Positions 12,001 to 24,000 of a stretch of DNA of 64,000 nucleotides are shown piece by piece. Source of the DNA: Ignelater luminosus (taxonomy: Eukaryota > Arthropoda > Insecta > Coleoptera > Elateridae); contig VTPC01090587.1 of the NCBI GenBank assembly GCA_011009095.1, positions 1,043,980-1,107,979 on the forward strand, in the 5' to 3' direction. The translations under genes and the position numbers were made by a program. The notes beneath the pieces were generated by a model. That model saw only the letters and a program-made list of their open reading frames with translations. It was not told where the DNA came from and ran no database searches. Numbering within the stretch: position 1 is the stretch's first letter; each line of letters starts with the position of its first letter.

Positions 12001-15000
12001 ATTCTTCACATCACTAACTTGTCCCAAGAGCTCGAATTTTTTCACCAATTTCTGTATTGCGGTCCGACAAGGTGCTTCACGGTGACCCAAAAATGTTCGA
12101 GTTTTACGAACCGTCTCTGCCAAATTTTCACCATTTTTATAGTGAATTTTAATAATTTCAATGCGTTGTTGAAGCGTGTATCGTTCCATATTTATTAATG
12201 GCGTAGTTTCTACTTGTCAAATGTCAAAAAATGATAGCTTCAAAAGTGACATCTACCGAAATAGCGGGCTATTCAAAATAACACCTCTTATTGGAAAACC
12301 CTTTAGAATTAATTTTATCGTTACAACTCCACAACCAGTATTTTATAAGACAGTATCAACTGAAGAACATCGTCATACGGGACAATATGTGGCAGAACAG
12401 ATTGAAGTTGTATTTACAGATATCGGTATTAATAAGGTTGTTGCATGCTGCACAGATAATGCAGCAAACATGAAAAAAGCGTGGGATTTGCTTCGGGAAA
12501 AGTATGCAGATAAACCAATTTCTTTTTATGGGTGTGCTGCTCACACGCTTAATTTATTAGTGAACGACATAACTAAGTTAAATACCACAGACATATTAAT
12601 AAATTCTGCAAAAGCAATTATAAAGGTTATTAAAAGTAAATCTGTGTTAACTTCTGCATTTTTTAATTTACAAAGAGAAAAGCAAGAACCTAGGAAATGC
12701 GTACTTAAGTTACCAGTTGCTACTAGATGGGCTTCAATTGTATTATCTTTCGAGAGCCTTCTAAAGAACAAAAACATATTAAAAGCATTGGCGATTAATG
12801 ACGAATATCAGGATTTGATAGAAAAAAGAAATAAAACCAATATATTGGATGACGATATATTTTGGAAAAGGATCGAAAGTTTCTTAAAAATTTTACAACC
12901 AGTAAAGAAATGAATAACCGTTTTGGAATCAGATGAATGTAGAATAAATGAAGTAACGGAAGCACTTATTGAAATAGAAAAAGTATTTAACAAAGAGCTC
13001 CCATTATCAGATCTTTCAAGTAGCGAACAGGATAAAATACTGGAAGCAGTGCAAGCCAGAAGAAAGATGTGTTTGAAACCTATTCACTTCTCCGCAAATA
13101 TACTAGATCCTAAACTGAAGTGTAAAATTTAATTTAGCTAGAATTTTACAATCATTAATTCTTATTAATCAATTATAGGCAAGCATTTGTCTGCGGGAGA
13201 AATAATCCAGGGCTTACAGTACATTCACAGTTTGGCAAGACATTTATCTAATGTTGACGAAAATAAAGTGCTAGAAAACCTTGCTGATTTTAGAAGTAAT
13301 TCTGGTTTTTGGGAAATGCAATTTGTCCAAGATTCTGCTATAAATCCAAATATATCACCTATAACATTTTGGAAGGGAATTTGTACAGAATTTCCGCTCA
13401 GATTTGTGGCAGAAGCGGTACTTACCATGCCAGCTACTTCTGCAGCCACAGAGAGAAGTTTCAGTTCTTATGGAAACATACATACAAAGAAAAGAAACCG
13501 TTTGTCGGTTAAACGTGCTGGAATGTTAACTTACGTTAACCACAATTTAAAACTGTTTAGTGCAACTGCAGACAAGATAAAAATAGTAACCAACAACGAT
13601 AAATCTTTGAACTTTTTTTGGATACAAAGCAAACGATGAATTACCAAGGGATCCCACTGATACCAGTGAATCGACTGTGACTCTTGGATTAGGTACTGGC
13701 TTTTAATTTCTATTCTTTGTTTGCAACTTATTTTAACTAGTGGTCTTGTTTTTCAGAAGAGAAAACCATGGCCACAAATCAATCTGAACCAGGTTTCTCG
13801 GGTTGGTATTCACCAAGATGTGTCGATCAAAGTTCTAGCAGTGAAGATAGCGAACTTTACGAAGAGATGGATGCTGTATTATATGCTTCTGATGAACTGG
13901 AAGATGAAGATGATGTGGATAAAGATGAAGACATAGATTAAAAATGTTGTTTTTTGTTTTTTTTTTCTGTTATTAAACCAATGTTTATATTCCTTAGTCG
14001 TTTTATTACTGAAATATATGAAAGATGCGCACAAGTTATAAATGACAAAAAATGACCGAATAGGACAATAAATGACAGTTATATGACGGTCAGATGTCAC
14101 GATTTTTAAATGATGGTCAGTTTACATCACTAATGATTTCAAAAGGTCAAATTAAAAGTAAGAAAACATGTTTGCTGCCTTGATTAGTTCATATAAAAGT
14201 GGTGGGGAGTTTTTGATCTAATATTAATAACGGAAATTTGAAAGCCGAGTGTCTGAAAGTGTTTGAGGTTAACTTTGACAGATGCCAAATTAAGTACATC
14301 AATGGAAAAACTTATATATTTAGTTAGTTTTTTGGTTTATGTACCTCGTAAAGAACCTGTACCTCAGACAAGAACAATGAAAGCAAGGTAAACAAGACTC
14401 CAGTTTAAAGGTCCAATTGTCGATTTTTGGATACGAATAGAAGGAAGAATCCGTCATCTCCTGTTATAAAATTAGAGGTGGGTAAAAAACAAATTTAATT
14501 TTCAGTGATTTCAATAAAATAAGCTTAGCTCAAAAAGAATTTTTATTTTAAGTCTTTGTCTTATTTAAAATGATCATCCCCCAACCACTCATCTCTAATA
14601 CATTCACTGGAAATACAAATCGCCAAATAACATTGCAGCACTATATTACAAGCTTTGCAGTAACACATGGACTACTCTGAGGCGATCATATTTATTATTT
14701 CATTCATGTTTTGCCTTATTTATTCTGTATACTTATCTATATCCCAAAGTCCACTGTTTATGAGATAGAGTTTTAAAGGGGAATTTAAAATTACTTGCTC
14801 TTTCAATATTTCAAGAACAAGACGAGATATCAGAATGGGATTTTCTACATGCCTGTTACTCGAAAGTGCCTATTTTATGTAGTTTTGTGTTTGATATCCT
14901 TATCAGAAGCAGGAAAATAAAGAGGGGCCAGCTCATTGCCCTAAAGAAAATTGCTATTTCTGAAATTAACAATTGATTTTTTGAGTTGCTCTAGCATTTT

Positions 15001-18000
15001 TCCCACAGAATGTGTCATTTTCTAGTAAAATTGGATTTTCAAAACTTCTCAAATTCAACGGCCTATAGTAAGGTTATAAGTTGGCTTAAGAACAATATGT
15101 AATTATCCGCATCGCATTCCTTCACAGAAATTAAGCCTACTTTGCCCTATAACATTTTTCCCTAAAGTGCACCTTTTTTGAGATATGGGGCATCAAAATT
15201 ATTTGCTTTTAATTATACTTTAACATCCTGTATCTCAAAGACGATTCATTTTAGGAAAAAGAGTTATACGGCAAAATAGGCTTAAACTTCTGTCAAGAAA
15301 TGCAAAGCAAATAATTACATTCTGTTTTTGAGATAAAGTATATACTTGCTATAGCCTGTTAATTTGAAATTTTGAAAAATCCAATTTTGCAAGAAAACGA
15401 CACATTCATTCTACAGGAAAGATGCAAGAGCGACTTTTTTTTGTCAAATCGATTATTAATTCTAAAAATAGCAAAATTTCTTAATTTTTGAGTGTTGTAA
15501 CAAATTTCATTAGAATGATGAGCTTCCCCTTTTCCGTTTCCTTATCTCTGATACATACTTTTTTATTTTTAGTTTTAGGAAAAAAAGTTTTCAAAACTTT
15601 TCTCTACAATAACATCAAATGGTTCAATGTACACATTGACACAGTTAATCTAGGATGCTCTGATAAAAGATATTTGAAAGTAAACATCAAAACATTAGTT
15701 TGTAAGACGTATCGAGTATGAAATAAGTAGAAATAAAGAAAAAAAAGTAAAACACTCATATTTTAGTGTAAATGGATATCATTGCATATTTGTACATAGC
15801 TTTTAATTCTGAACAACTTTTCATTATTACAACTTTTGATATTATCAAAGATAAAAGTACTTTACTCTTGTACCAAATTCATACTTATTAGCAAACCTCG
15901 TATATGACTGATAAATTTTCAGGTTTGATTGCTTCAAGTTGGGTTTTAGACTACGCAGAACTTTTTATAAAGAATAACTTTTTTTTTCTAAAACTAAGAA
16001 AGGTTGCCATATGTTCGCCAACTTAAGTAGACACTCGGTAGATATCGAACACAATAAAACTTCTGATGTAATAAATAAAATTATCCCTCATCGTAATCCT
16101 AAAGCAGAAATGCAGGTTATTAAGTATAATTCTAGCCAAAATTGACTGTAGAATAATAGGTAGGTACCTTAGAGTAACAAGCATGCAGAAAATTTCATTC
16201 CCATATCGCACCTTGTTCTTGGAATCTTGAAAAAACAAGAAATTTTGAAATGAATCTTTAACACACTGTATCTTGAAAGTGATGGACTTTAGTATACCAG
16301 GTGACCAAGGTCATAGATACGGACTACTGTTTAAAATTATGAACAGATTTTAATATCATTCGGAATGTACATTATATTTAATAATTGCATCCTTTTGAGA
16401 TGTTAAATGCATTAATGTCACTTCTGGTTTCACCAGAGACGACATCAACTTTCTTATTTTAAATGGAACATCCTGCATATTTTTACATATTTGAATTCTA
16501 CGAAATATTCCAACTCCAACACCTAGTTTTCGTTAATTTTTATTTCCATGGTTACTAAAAATGCAATTATTTGTGTCTACTGGAATGTTGCCCAAACTAT
16601 TTAGAATGAATCAATAACTGTAGGAAAAATGAAATTCAAATTAATTTGTTTTATAAGTACGTGATGGTGATCTAGACTTTCAAAGGCTAATAACCTCATT
16701 TTTTTAAGTAGCACCTCATTCGGACAAGTAGGTCATAAGATAAGGAGTTTTCCTCAGATTTAACTGATACCACATTTTTATTGGGAAAAAGGTCTTAAAA
16801 ATAAATTACAAATTACTTTAACTGAGGCAAATCTTAACATGTAAAGATATACAGTGTCCCATTTAAAATAAGAGTTTATGTCATTTTTGGTGAAACCAGA
16901 CACAATGTTACTGTGTTTAACATCTCACAAAATTGCATTTATTAACTATAATGATATTCCAGATTTCATTAAGATTTGTTTATAAATAAAGAAGTTATAA
17001 GTCTGTACCTACGGCCTTGGTCAACTGGTATAGGTAAGTTGGGTTACATCACTTCTATTTTGTCTAGGAAATCTGCTATCAGAATTAGCCAGTTGTTTTC
17101 AGGGCACCCTATATAATAGCATAGACTTTGGAGTTTTAAAATGAATTCATAATCTATTCAACAGAGATATTTCTCGCAATGATTAATCCATGGGCTAGGG
17201 ATTTTTTGTGGCCAGCAAGATCTCCCAATCTAACTATACCCGATTTTTTGCTGTGAAGTTACCTCAAACACGGGTCAAGAACTACTATCAATGTTCTAAA
17301 ATGAAATATAGAAGATAAAATTTGCAGAATATCAAGGCAGATGTTTCATGTAATGGATAATTTTGAATAGCATTTAGAAGAAGAGGCCATTAATAAAAAA
17401 AAAAATTTTTTATAAAAATGACTTAGGAGATTTTGAAAGTAAGGCGACGATATGTAACAAAAGTTCTGGCAAAATGTTTAAGCTTTTATTTTAAACAATT
17501 TATACTTTATTCTTCGATCTATATTATATACCATAGTTCGTACATGTATTAACAACAACACCTAGTTGTTTGGTTCAGACTTGTATTAGATTATGGATGA
17601 TTAAGTCGTTAATTTTACAAATCTTCTGGTAAGTTCTTCTTGGCAATGCAGACAAAGCTGGAGGACGACCACCTTTTTACAAAATGAGACATGGGATAAC
17701 CCATTTGCGTTCTGTTATTGTTCGATAAAAGGTTTAACAGATATACTTTCAGTTCTGTAAATGTTTGCAATATTGCTTTTTGTTATTTGGTCAACCAAAT
17801 TACAAATACCTGTTTGTAACTTGTGCACCATCTCTTGCCAACTTTTTGACATGAATGAATAATCCAATAACTTAAGTGACAATAATACCTTTCGTTTCCA
17901 AGGGTAATTTGATAAATTCATTTTAATCGAAGATAAATACACAACAGACATTTTGCCAAAGCTTTTGTTACAACATATGTTAGAACAATTTCTATTAAAA

Positions 18001-21000
18001 CTTCAAAACGATAATAAGCCAATATCTGGCTCTCACTGCAAAAAAATTACATACTTTGGACACTGACAAACGTTTTTTTTTTTGACAATTGTAAAAAGAT
18101 GTATGTGTCCTTTTACATCTTTACAACTAATATCGCTTTTAGTATTTGCAATTTGTTTTTGTGACAGAAATCTTAACCTATAATTTAGATTTGGCAAGTT
18201 TATAAATAAAATGTGTTTAGATGTTAAAAGATTCATCACTTGTTGATTTATGTTAGTAACAAAATAAAATAGTAATTTAAAATAATTGACACAATTTTTT
18301 AAATCTTTTTCAATAATAATGCTTCGAAGGCCAAAAAATTTATCTGTGTATATGGAATGCTCACAAATTCAAATAAGTCACCCAAGTGGTGACTAGAAAA
18401 GTTCTTGCACAATCAAGGGACATATACAAAATATATTAATATTAAATGAGTATTTTATTCTCGTTGTTTTAAATACATACATACATGGAATGACTTTTTA
18501 TTGAGACACTGCAACACTTATTTAATTGGAAGTTGAACAGAAAAAATTGTATAATAAATATAATCAAAGTTTTACTTAAATCATTCTAGGAGGAAAATAA
18601 AGTTGGATTAAAGTTTTACGTGAATCAACAACAAAATTAGACAAGCGCAGTTTCATGTCTTTCTTGATTGATTTTACTATATTTTTTTCTTTCAGTGAAA
18701 CAATAATAAATAATACGTTAGGTATTTAGCATTTTGTTTTTAAAATATCCTTTTCGGCCAGCGGTCATTGAACCTTTTCTTAACAAATGCATTCTGACTT
18801 CTTTGTTTGCGCATTGCACTAAAGATATCATCTGTAGAGCTATATAACGGTAGTACCAGAAGTGAAGATTTTTCTTTCTAGAGTGCTTTGAAGAGTTGAA
18901 GAATAATTTTCTGCCGTTTTGTTACTTTTAGTAGTGTTTAGGTAGTGGTTCTAGTGGCATAGGATACTACAATAGTGTGTGACGAGTAAGTAAACAAAAT
19001 CTTTTTTGAATGATTTTTGGAAAAGTTCACACGACGCCATGAATACTCGGTTCAACCTATACATTTAAAAACTGATATTTTAGATCCTAAAGATTTGGAG
19101 GTCAACTTAGGTCCTGTAGAACTACTTGATGGTATCGAATTTATAGATGCATTATCAAAAACGGTGACTAACATTGACTATGTAGTTGTTTTGATCAGCC
19201 TCGCCAAAAACAGGAAGAAAGAAAACATGTGGGATAAAGGTGATTTAGAAAAGGTTGAAAGTTTAGAACCGCACTCACATGGTGGTGGAAAGGTGTTGGT
19301 AGTTTTAATTGTCGGCAGCTAGCAAGAGTTGCTATTTGAATACTTTCAATGCTTACGTCATCGTCATCTACATTGCCAGAAAGAACAAATAGCACAATGG
19401 GGAGGATTTATTGCGCGAAGAGAAACAGATTAACTACCAAAAGAGCAACAGCTCACTTTTATTTCTCATAACTATAAGTTGAGAGTACGCTCCAAAAAGA
19501 CATCCAAAGGTCAAACAGCCTCTTAGAATGGTAAGAAATGCAGCTGTTCTTTTTATTATTTCAATCTTAAAATATATTCTGCCTTCTGTGTTTTAGAAGC
19601 TGAGATTGTCCAGGAATCAAACCAAAATCAGAAAAGATTTAAATCAAGCGACAATAGAACTACCAAAAGAAGAAAAGGCGATTCAGAACCAAAAGAAAGT
19701 TCTTCAAATGAGGAATATTCCACCCATGACACTGAGTCTAGTGTTGGGCCCTTGTCATTTTCCGAAGAAGAAAATGACGAAAATTGAATCTGAACTTACT
19801 TACTTATTATTCTATTTAAAGATTTAAAATATAAACTGTTTTAAGATTTCGCTGGCGTTTTAGTTTACAGGAACTAGCATTAAAAAAGCACTACTTTAAA
19901 CTTCTTGTACGGCAAATAATCATCACATTTTCGTAATTTTCTGAAAAATGTCATCAAATTTTCATTCATTTCTGTATAACATTGTATTTATGGAAATTAT
20001 TCAAATATTTCGATATTTTTCATAAATTTCAAAATTTCCTGAAATTGAAATTTTTCAAAGGAAATTTCACTGACCTTTGAAAATTAAAATTTATCCATTA
20101 CTAGTTGATGCTAATGGTATTTATTACTTTTCCCATCCAGGTAGGTATATAAATACACCAATGTTATTATATAATATAATAAACTAAATTATATATATAA
20201 TGAAAATATTTTGTTTTTAATAAACTACTTATTTAATAAAGAAAAATACCAAATAATGTAAAAACGGGAAATAAAAATATCAGACTTTTCCATAAAACGC
20301 ACCTTATGGATTGTCATTGTTGTTATTTGTCTAACAAGGACCTAAAGTCCTATAAGAATTACTTAAATTCTTTGATATAATCAAAGTTTGAATAGAAAAC
20401 GTGACGTACCCTGGGGTTACTATCTGTCTCTTTCTTACTAATTACAAACCATGTTTTTCATGTTTTATTAATCTAGGTTATATTAATTTATTAATACAAT
20501 ACTTCAATTAATAAAGATAAGAGAAATGGTTTATAAAAAAGAGACAGATCGTTGTACTCCCAAAATGCATGTCATCTATTGCTGATCCAATCATATATTG
20601 AAAGGTTAAAAATAGCGCGAGATTTAAAATTCATATGGCTGACAATCCTCCCCTATGTAATCTTATCAAAACTTGCAAAACAGTGGTGCCATCTCTTTGA
20701 AGATAAATGAACTAAAATTATAATACTTTTCATAGTTTCCATTATTGCGCATTGCATTCGTCAATTGCTGCTACTTTCCAATAATTGAATGTTTGTTTTT
20801 TCTAACTAGTATCTTTATTTCTAATTCAAATGCATCAAACTTTTCAGGATAGGTAGTTGTTACAGTAAGGCAAGTAAATGGATACTTTTTTTATCAGTAT
20901 TATGTTTAAAATTTAAAATAATAAGACAAGTTATTCTGCACAAAAGTATTGTTTTTCTTAGCTGATAGACCCTGAATCAAGATTTTTATTGGCCATTGAC

Positions 21001-24000
21001 GAAGGTACATGTATGCAGCATTCGTAGACTTCTTTCTAGAAACTTTAAGTTAGCAATAAATGATCTGATCATAAAAAACTATTTACTCGATTTTTGACGG
21101 TGCTGCCATATTCTAACGTCAAAACCGCGCTCTTAAATCATCAAAACCCTAGGTATACGTTTATGATGTTTCTGGGTCATAACGGGCCATGCTTTCATTT
21201 TGTTAGGTTAGAAGTGTTGCTTCCTTTTCCCTTAAAAATTGCCACACCTGCGTCTGTATTTGACGCCGTTGCGCGATCAAAAATTTTGCATCAACGTTTA
21301 GTACCGATTAGTTTTGCTTTGTTAAAAGATCAATTTTGGCATCTATTAATGCCAAAGATTATAAATAAAAACCTAAAACTTTGATTTATAAATATAAATA
21401 AATAGAAATGTTCGTGAAGTGTGAGGTCAAACTGTCATAAAATCATAACCTTCAAGTTCATTAAGCGTCAATAAGATTTTACAAGCCGAGTTAATAGATA
21501 AACAGCCTGATTTACAATACTCAAACTGTCATTCTGCCACAGCCATATACGACCCTGAAACATCGTGAACGGTCTATAAGTAAAATTAATTAGATAAATA
21601 AATGTCATTTGTGAAATTAATTTAGTCTACTTGAAATGATTTTTATGATTATGTTAAAAATGAATTATAATCAAGTTATTTTTTATAAATTGTTTCCTGT
21701 TTTGTCCTGCTTTTCCAAATTTCTATCTTTCATTCAAACAACAGCTTCTGGTGCCTAACCCTAAACGTGTACCTACCTGAAGGTTCGCTTAAATCCACAT
21801 AAAATTACATAGCTAGCATTTTAAATTGTTGCAGATACTGGAATTACAGTTAAATAAGTAAACATTTTGAAAAAGCTAAGCCTTACAGTCACTTGTTTAA
21901 TATTTAGAATAGAACAGACTGTGCAAGTGCTGATGTCACGCCCTCTTACTACTTTCCAAACAAAACATTTTCCTGTCTTAGATTGCATAAAAGAAATTTC
22001 GAATCTATAAAAAACAAGTGTTTATTGTGTTTCACCTAATATATAAACTGTATTGGTAAGTAATTATAGTTTATTTAAGCAATACCCACTTGACTAGATT
22101 ATGAATATACATTAATAATCCTCCTTTCTCATTAAAATGTGATTCATAACATCATTAAACAACGGCAAATACATCACTCTAACTTACCTGTGTAGTAAGA
22201 TTAAATAAAACATGATTTGTATGGAAAGGTAACTATGATAACCAACAAAAGTGATGTAACACTTGCGTGGTCTATTGACACAAGTAGTGGTGGGTAAGTT
22301 GCCTTCACAATGTCAAAATCAGCTGATTTTAAAGCACATGAAAACAATTTCAATTGTCTGTTAAATAACATTAATTCTAGTCGCCGACTGTTTGAATTTG
22401 TGAGCATTTCCTATAGATGAATCAAAAAGCTTAGTACCTGCTTTTAGTAGCCATTAGCTTGAGGAAAAACTTTAATGTTATCGATGAAATTTTATTTTGT
22501 TTCGCATTTAAAACATTTTTAAATAATTTTATATTACTGACTTTGTTGTTTTGTTAAAATCTTGAATGAATTATCGATGCATCATTTACTAATTACTATC
22601 GCTTAAAATGTAGAAATTATAGTTGAAGCAAAAAGGTTACAGGTTACCTTATCGACTGAATTTCTGGAGTTAATAAGTACTCAAGATTTATTTTTAAAAA
22701 ACTACCAATATCGAATACCCCTGAATACTGGTCCAACTAAAGCTCTGTCTGGAATATTCCAACATGTCACAAGTTACAGACGGCATTAAAAACATTCAAT
22801 ATGGCCATTATGGTAGAAACAAGTGAGAGCTACACTGCATAGGCATTTCTTGTATAGCACCACTGTGCAGCTTACAAAAGAATCTGCACAGTAGTACTGC
22901 AATACTTGAAAATACCTTTAAAGATTAATTTTTTTTTTGTAGATGTGGTGTTTGAGTCTGTTACAGTAGAATCTACCGTGATATTTAAAAATTAAAATGT
23001 ATCCTATCATAGCACATCACTCACCCAAGTTAAATTTCAAAACTAATAATAAAAATAAATCTTACCATCACCCTGCATATCACTGGTCCACAGTGTAAGA
23101 TTGTCACGCAATAACTGCATAATAAGTGTACTATCTTTATAGCTTTCTTCAGAAAGAGTATCAAGTTCTGCAATTGCATCATCAAATGCAGCTTTCGCTA
23201 ACCTGCAAGCCCTGTCTGGACTATTAAGAATCTCATAATAAAAGACGGAGAAATTAAGTGCAAGTCCCAGCCGGATTGGATGCGTTGGTGGCAATTCTGT
23301 CATTGCAATGTCACTCGCCGCTTTGTATGCAACAAGCGAATGTTCAGCAGCTTCTTTACGATCATTACCAGTTGCAAATTCGGCTAAGTATCGATGATAA
23401 TCACCTTTCATTTTATAATAGAATACTTTTGATTCGCCTGTACTTGCTGCCGGAATCAAGTGTTTGTCAAGAACGTTCAAGATATCAGAACAGATATCTC
23501 GCAACTCCTTTTCAACTTGGCCCCGATACTGCCTTATCATTTCAAGCTTGTCATCGGTGCCCTTGCTTTCTTCTTTTTGTTCAATAGATGAGATGATACG
23601 CCAAGAAGCACGACGTGCCCCAATTACGTTCTTATACGCAACTGATAGTAGATTACGTTCTTCCACCGTTAATTCCAAATCTAATTTTGCAACCTTCTTC
23701 ATCGCTTCAACCATTTCTGGAAATTAATTAAAAACAAAATTACAATGCGCATTTAATATAATTACTGCTGCCCTAAAGAAAAAACTCCTATCTACAAAAT
23801 ATCTGTTTTTGAGATTTTTGTTTATTTCGATACCACACAAAGCAAGAAAATCCTACCTAAATTTTTAGTGTAAAATAGTTATAATATCTAGGAAATTTTA
23901 ATTATTTAGATTGGACGCTCTTAATTAGAACAGCAGTATGAACAAAGGTTTCGTTTTTGTATTTTGATATTTTAAAATCCTTATTAACATATCGTTTAAA

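Larger units (their letters stand above)
10400..13941 (+). pseudogene. hAT transposase, disrupted (mariner insertion, nonsense codon, frameshift)
   Basis: hAT transposases cut and paste the element using an RNase H-like D-D-E core. Visible in order: a shortened BED zinc finger ([20 protein letters not shown], about 10470-10535, with the middle of the finger apparently deleted); the first catalytic D in [10 protein letters not shown] (about 10955-10983); the mariner at 10999-12303; [14 protein letters not shown]; the second D in CCTDNAANM; the RW motif ATRWAS; and the C-terminal dimerisation region with the catalytic E in [14 protein letters not shown]. Removing the mariner and one TA rejoins the frame exactly. 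Other lesions: an in-frame TGA at 12911-12913, where relatives have Trp before ITVLESD, and a one-base gain in a T7 run at 13613-13619. A 57-nt intron (13122-13178) and a second one (13693-13756) lead to an acidic last exon that ends at the TAA at 13939-13941. Confidence 0.9.
10141..14132 (+). mobile_element. hAT-superfamily DNA transposon, interrupted by a mariner
   Basis: Bounded by an exact 8-bp target-site duplication ATGATTTC (10133-10140 and 14133-14140), the hallmark of hAT. The terminal inverted repeat begins TAGTGATGT. Subterminal regions carry repeated GACCGTCA or TGACGGTCA motifs in both orientations (about 10193-10262 and 14052-14120), probably transposase binding sites. The plus-strand transposase gene (about 10400-13941) is broken by a mariner at 10999-12303. 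Total length is 3,992 bp, about 2.7 kb without the mariner. The perfect duplication suggests a fairly recent insertion into intron 2 of 14-3-3 epsilon. Confidence 0.95.
14141..18990. other. 14-3-3 epsilon intron 2, middle part
   Basis: No host coding sequence. Holds two long inverted repeats and a mariner fossil, listed separately. The remainder is unremarkable AT-rich sequence. Confidence 0.6.

Noticed and set aside
12176..12305. Apparent N-terminus [13 protein letters not shown] of the downstream hAT ORF
   Set aside because: This segment is the end of the mariner, including its inverted repeat. The true hAT coding sequence resumes after the TA at 12304-12305.
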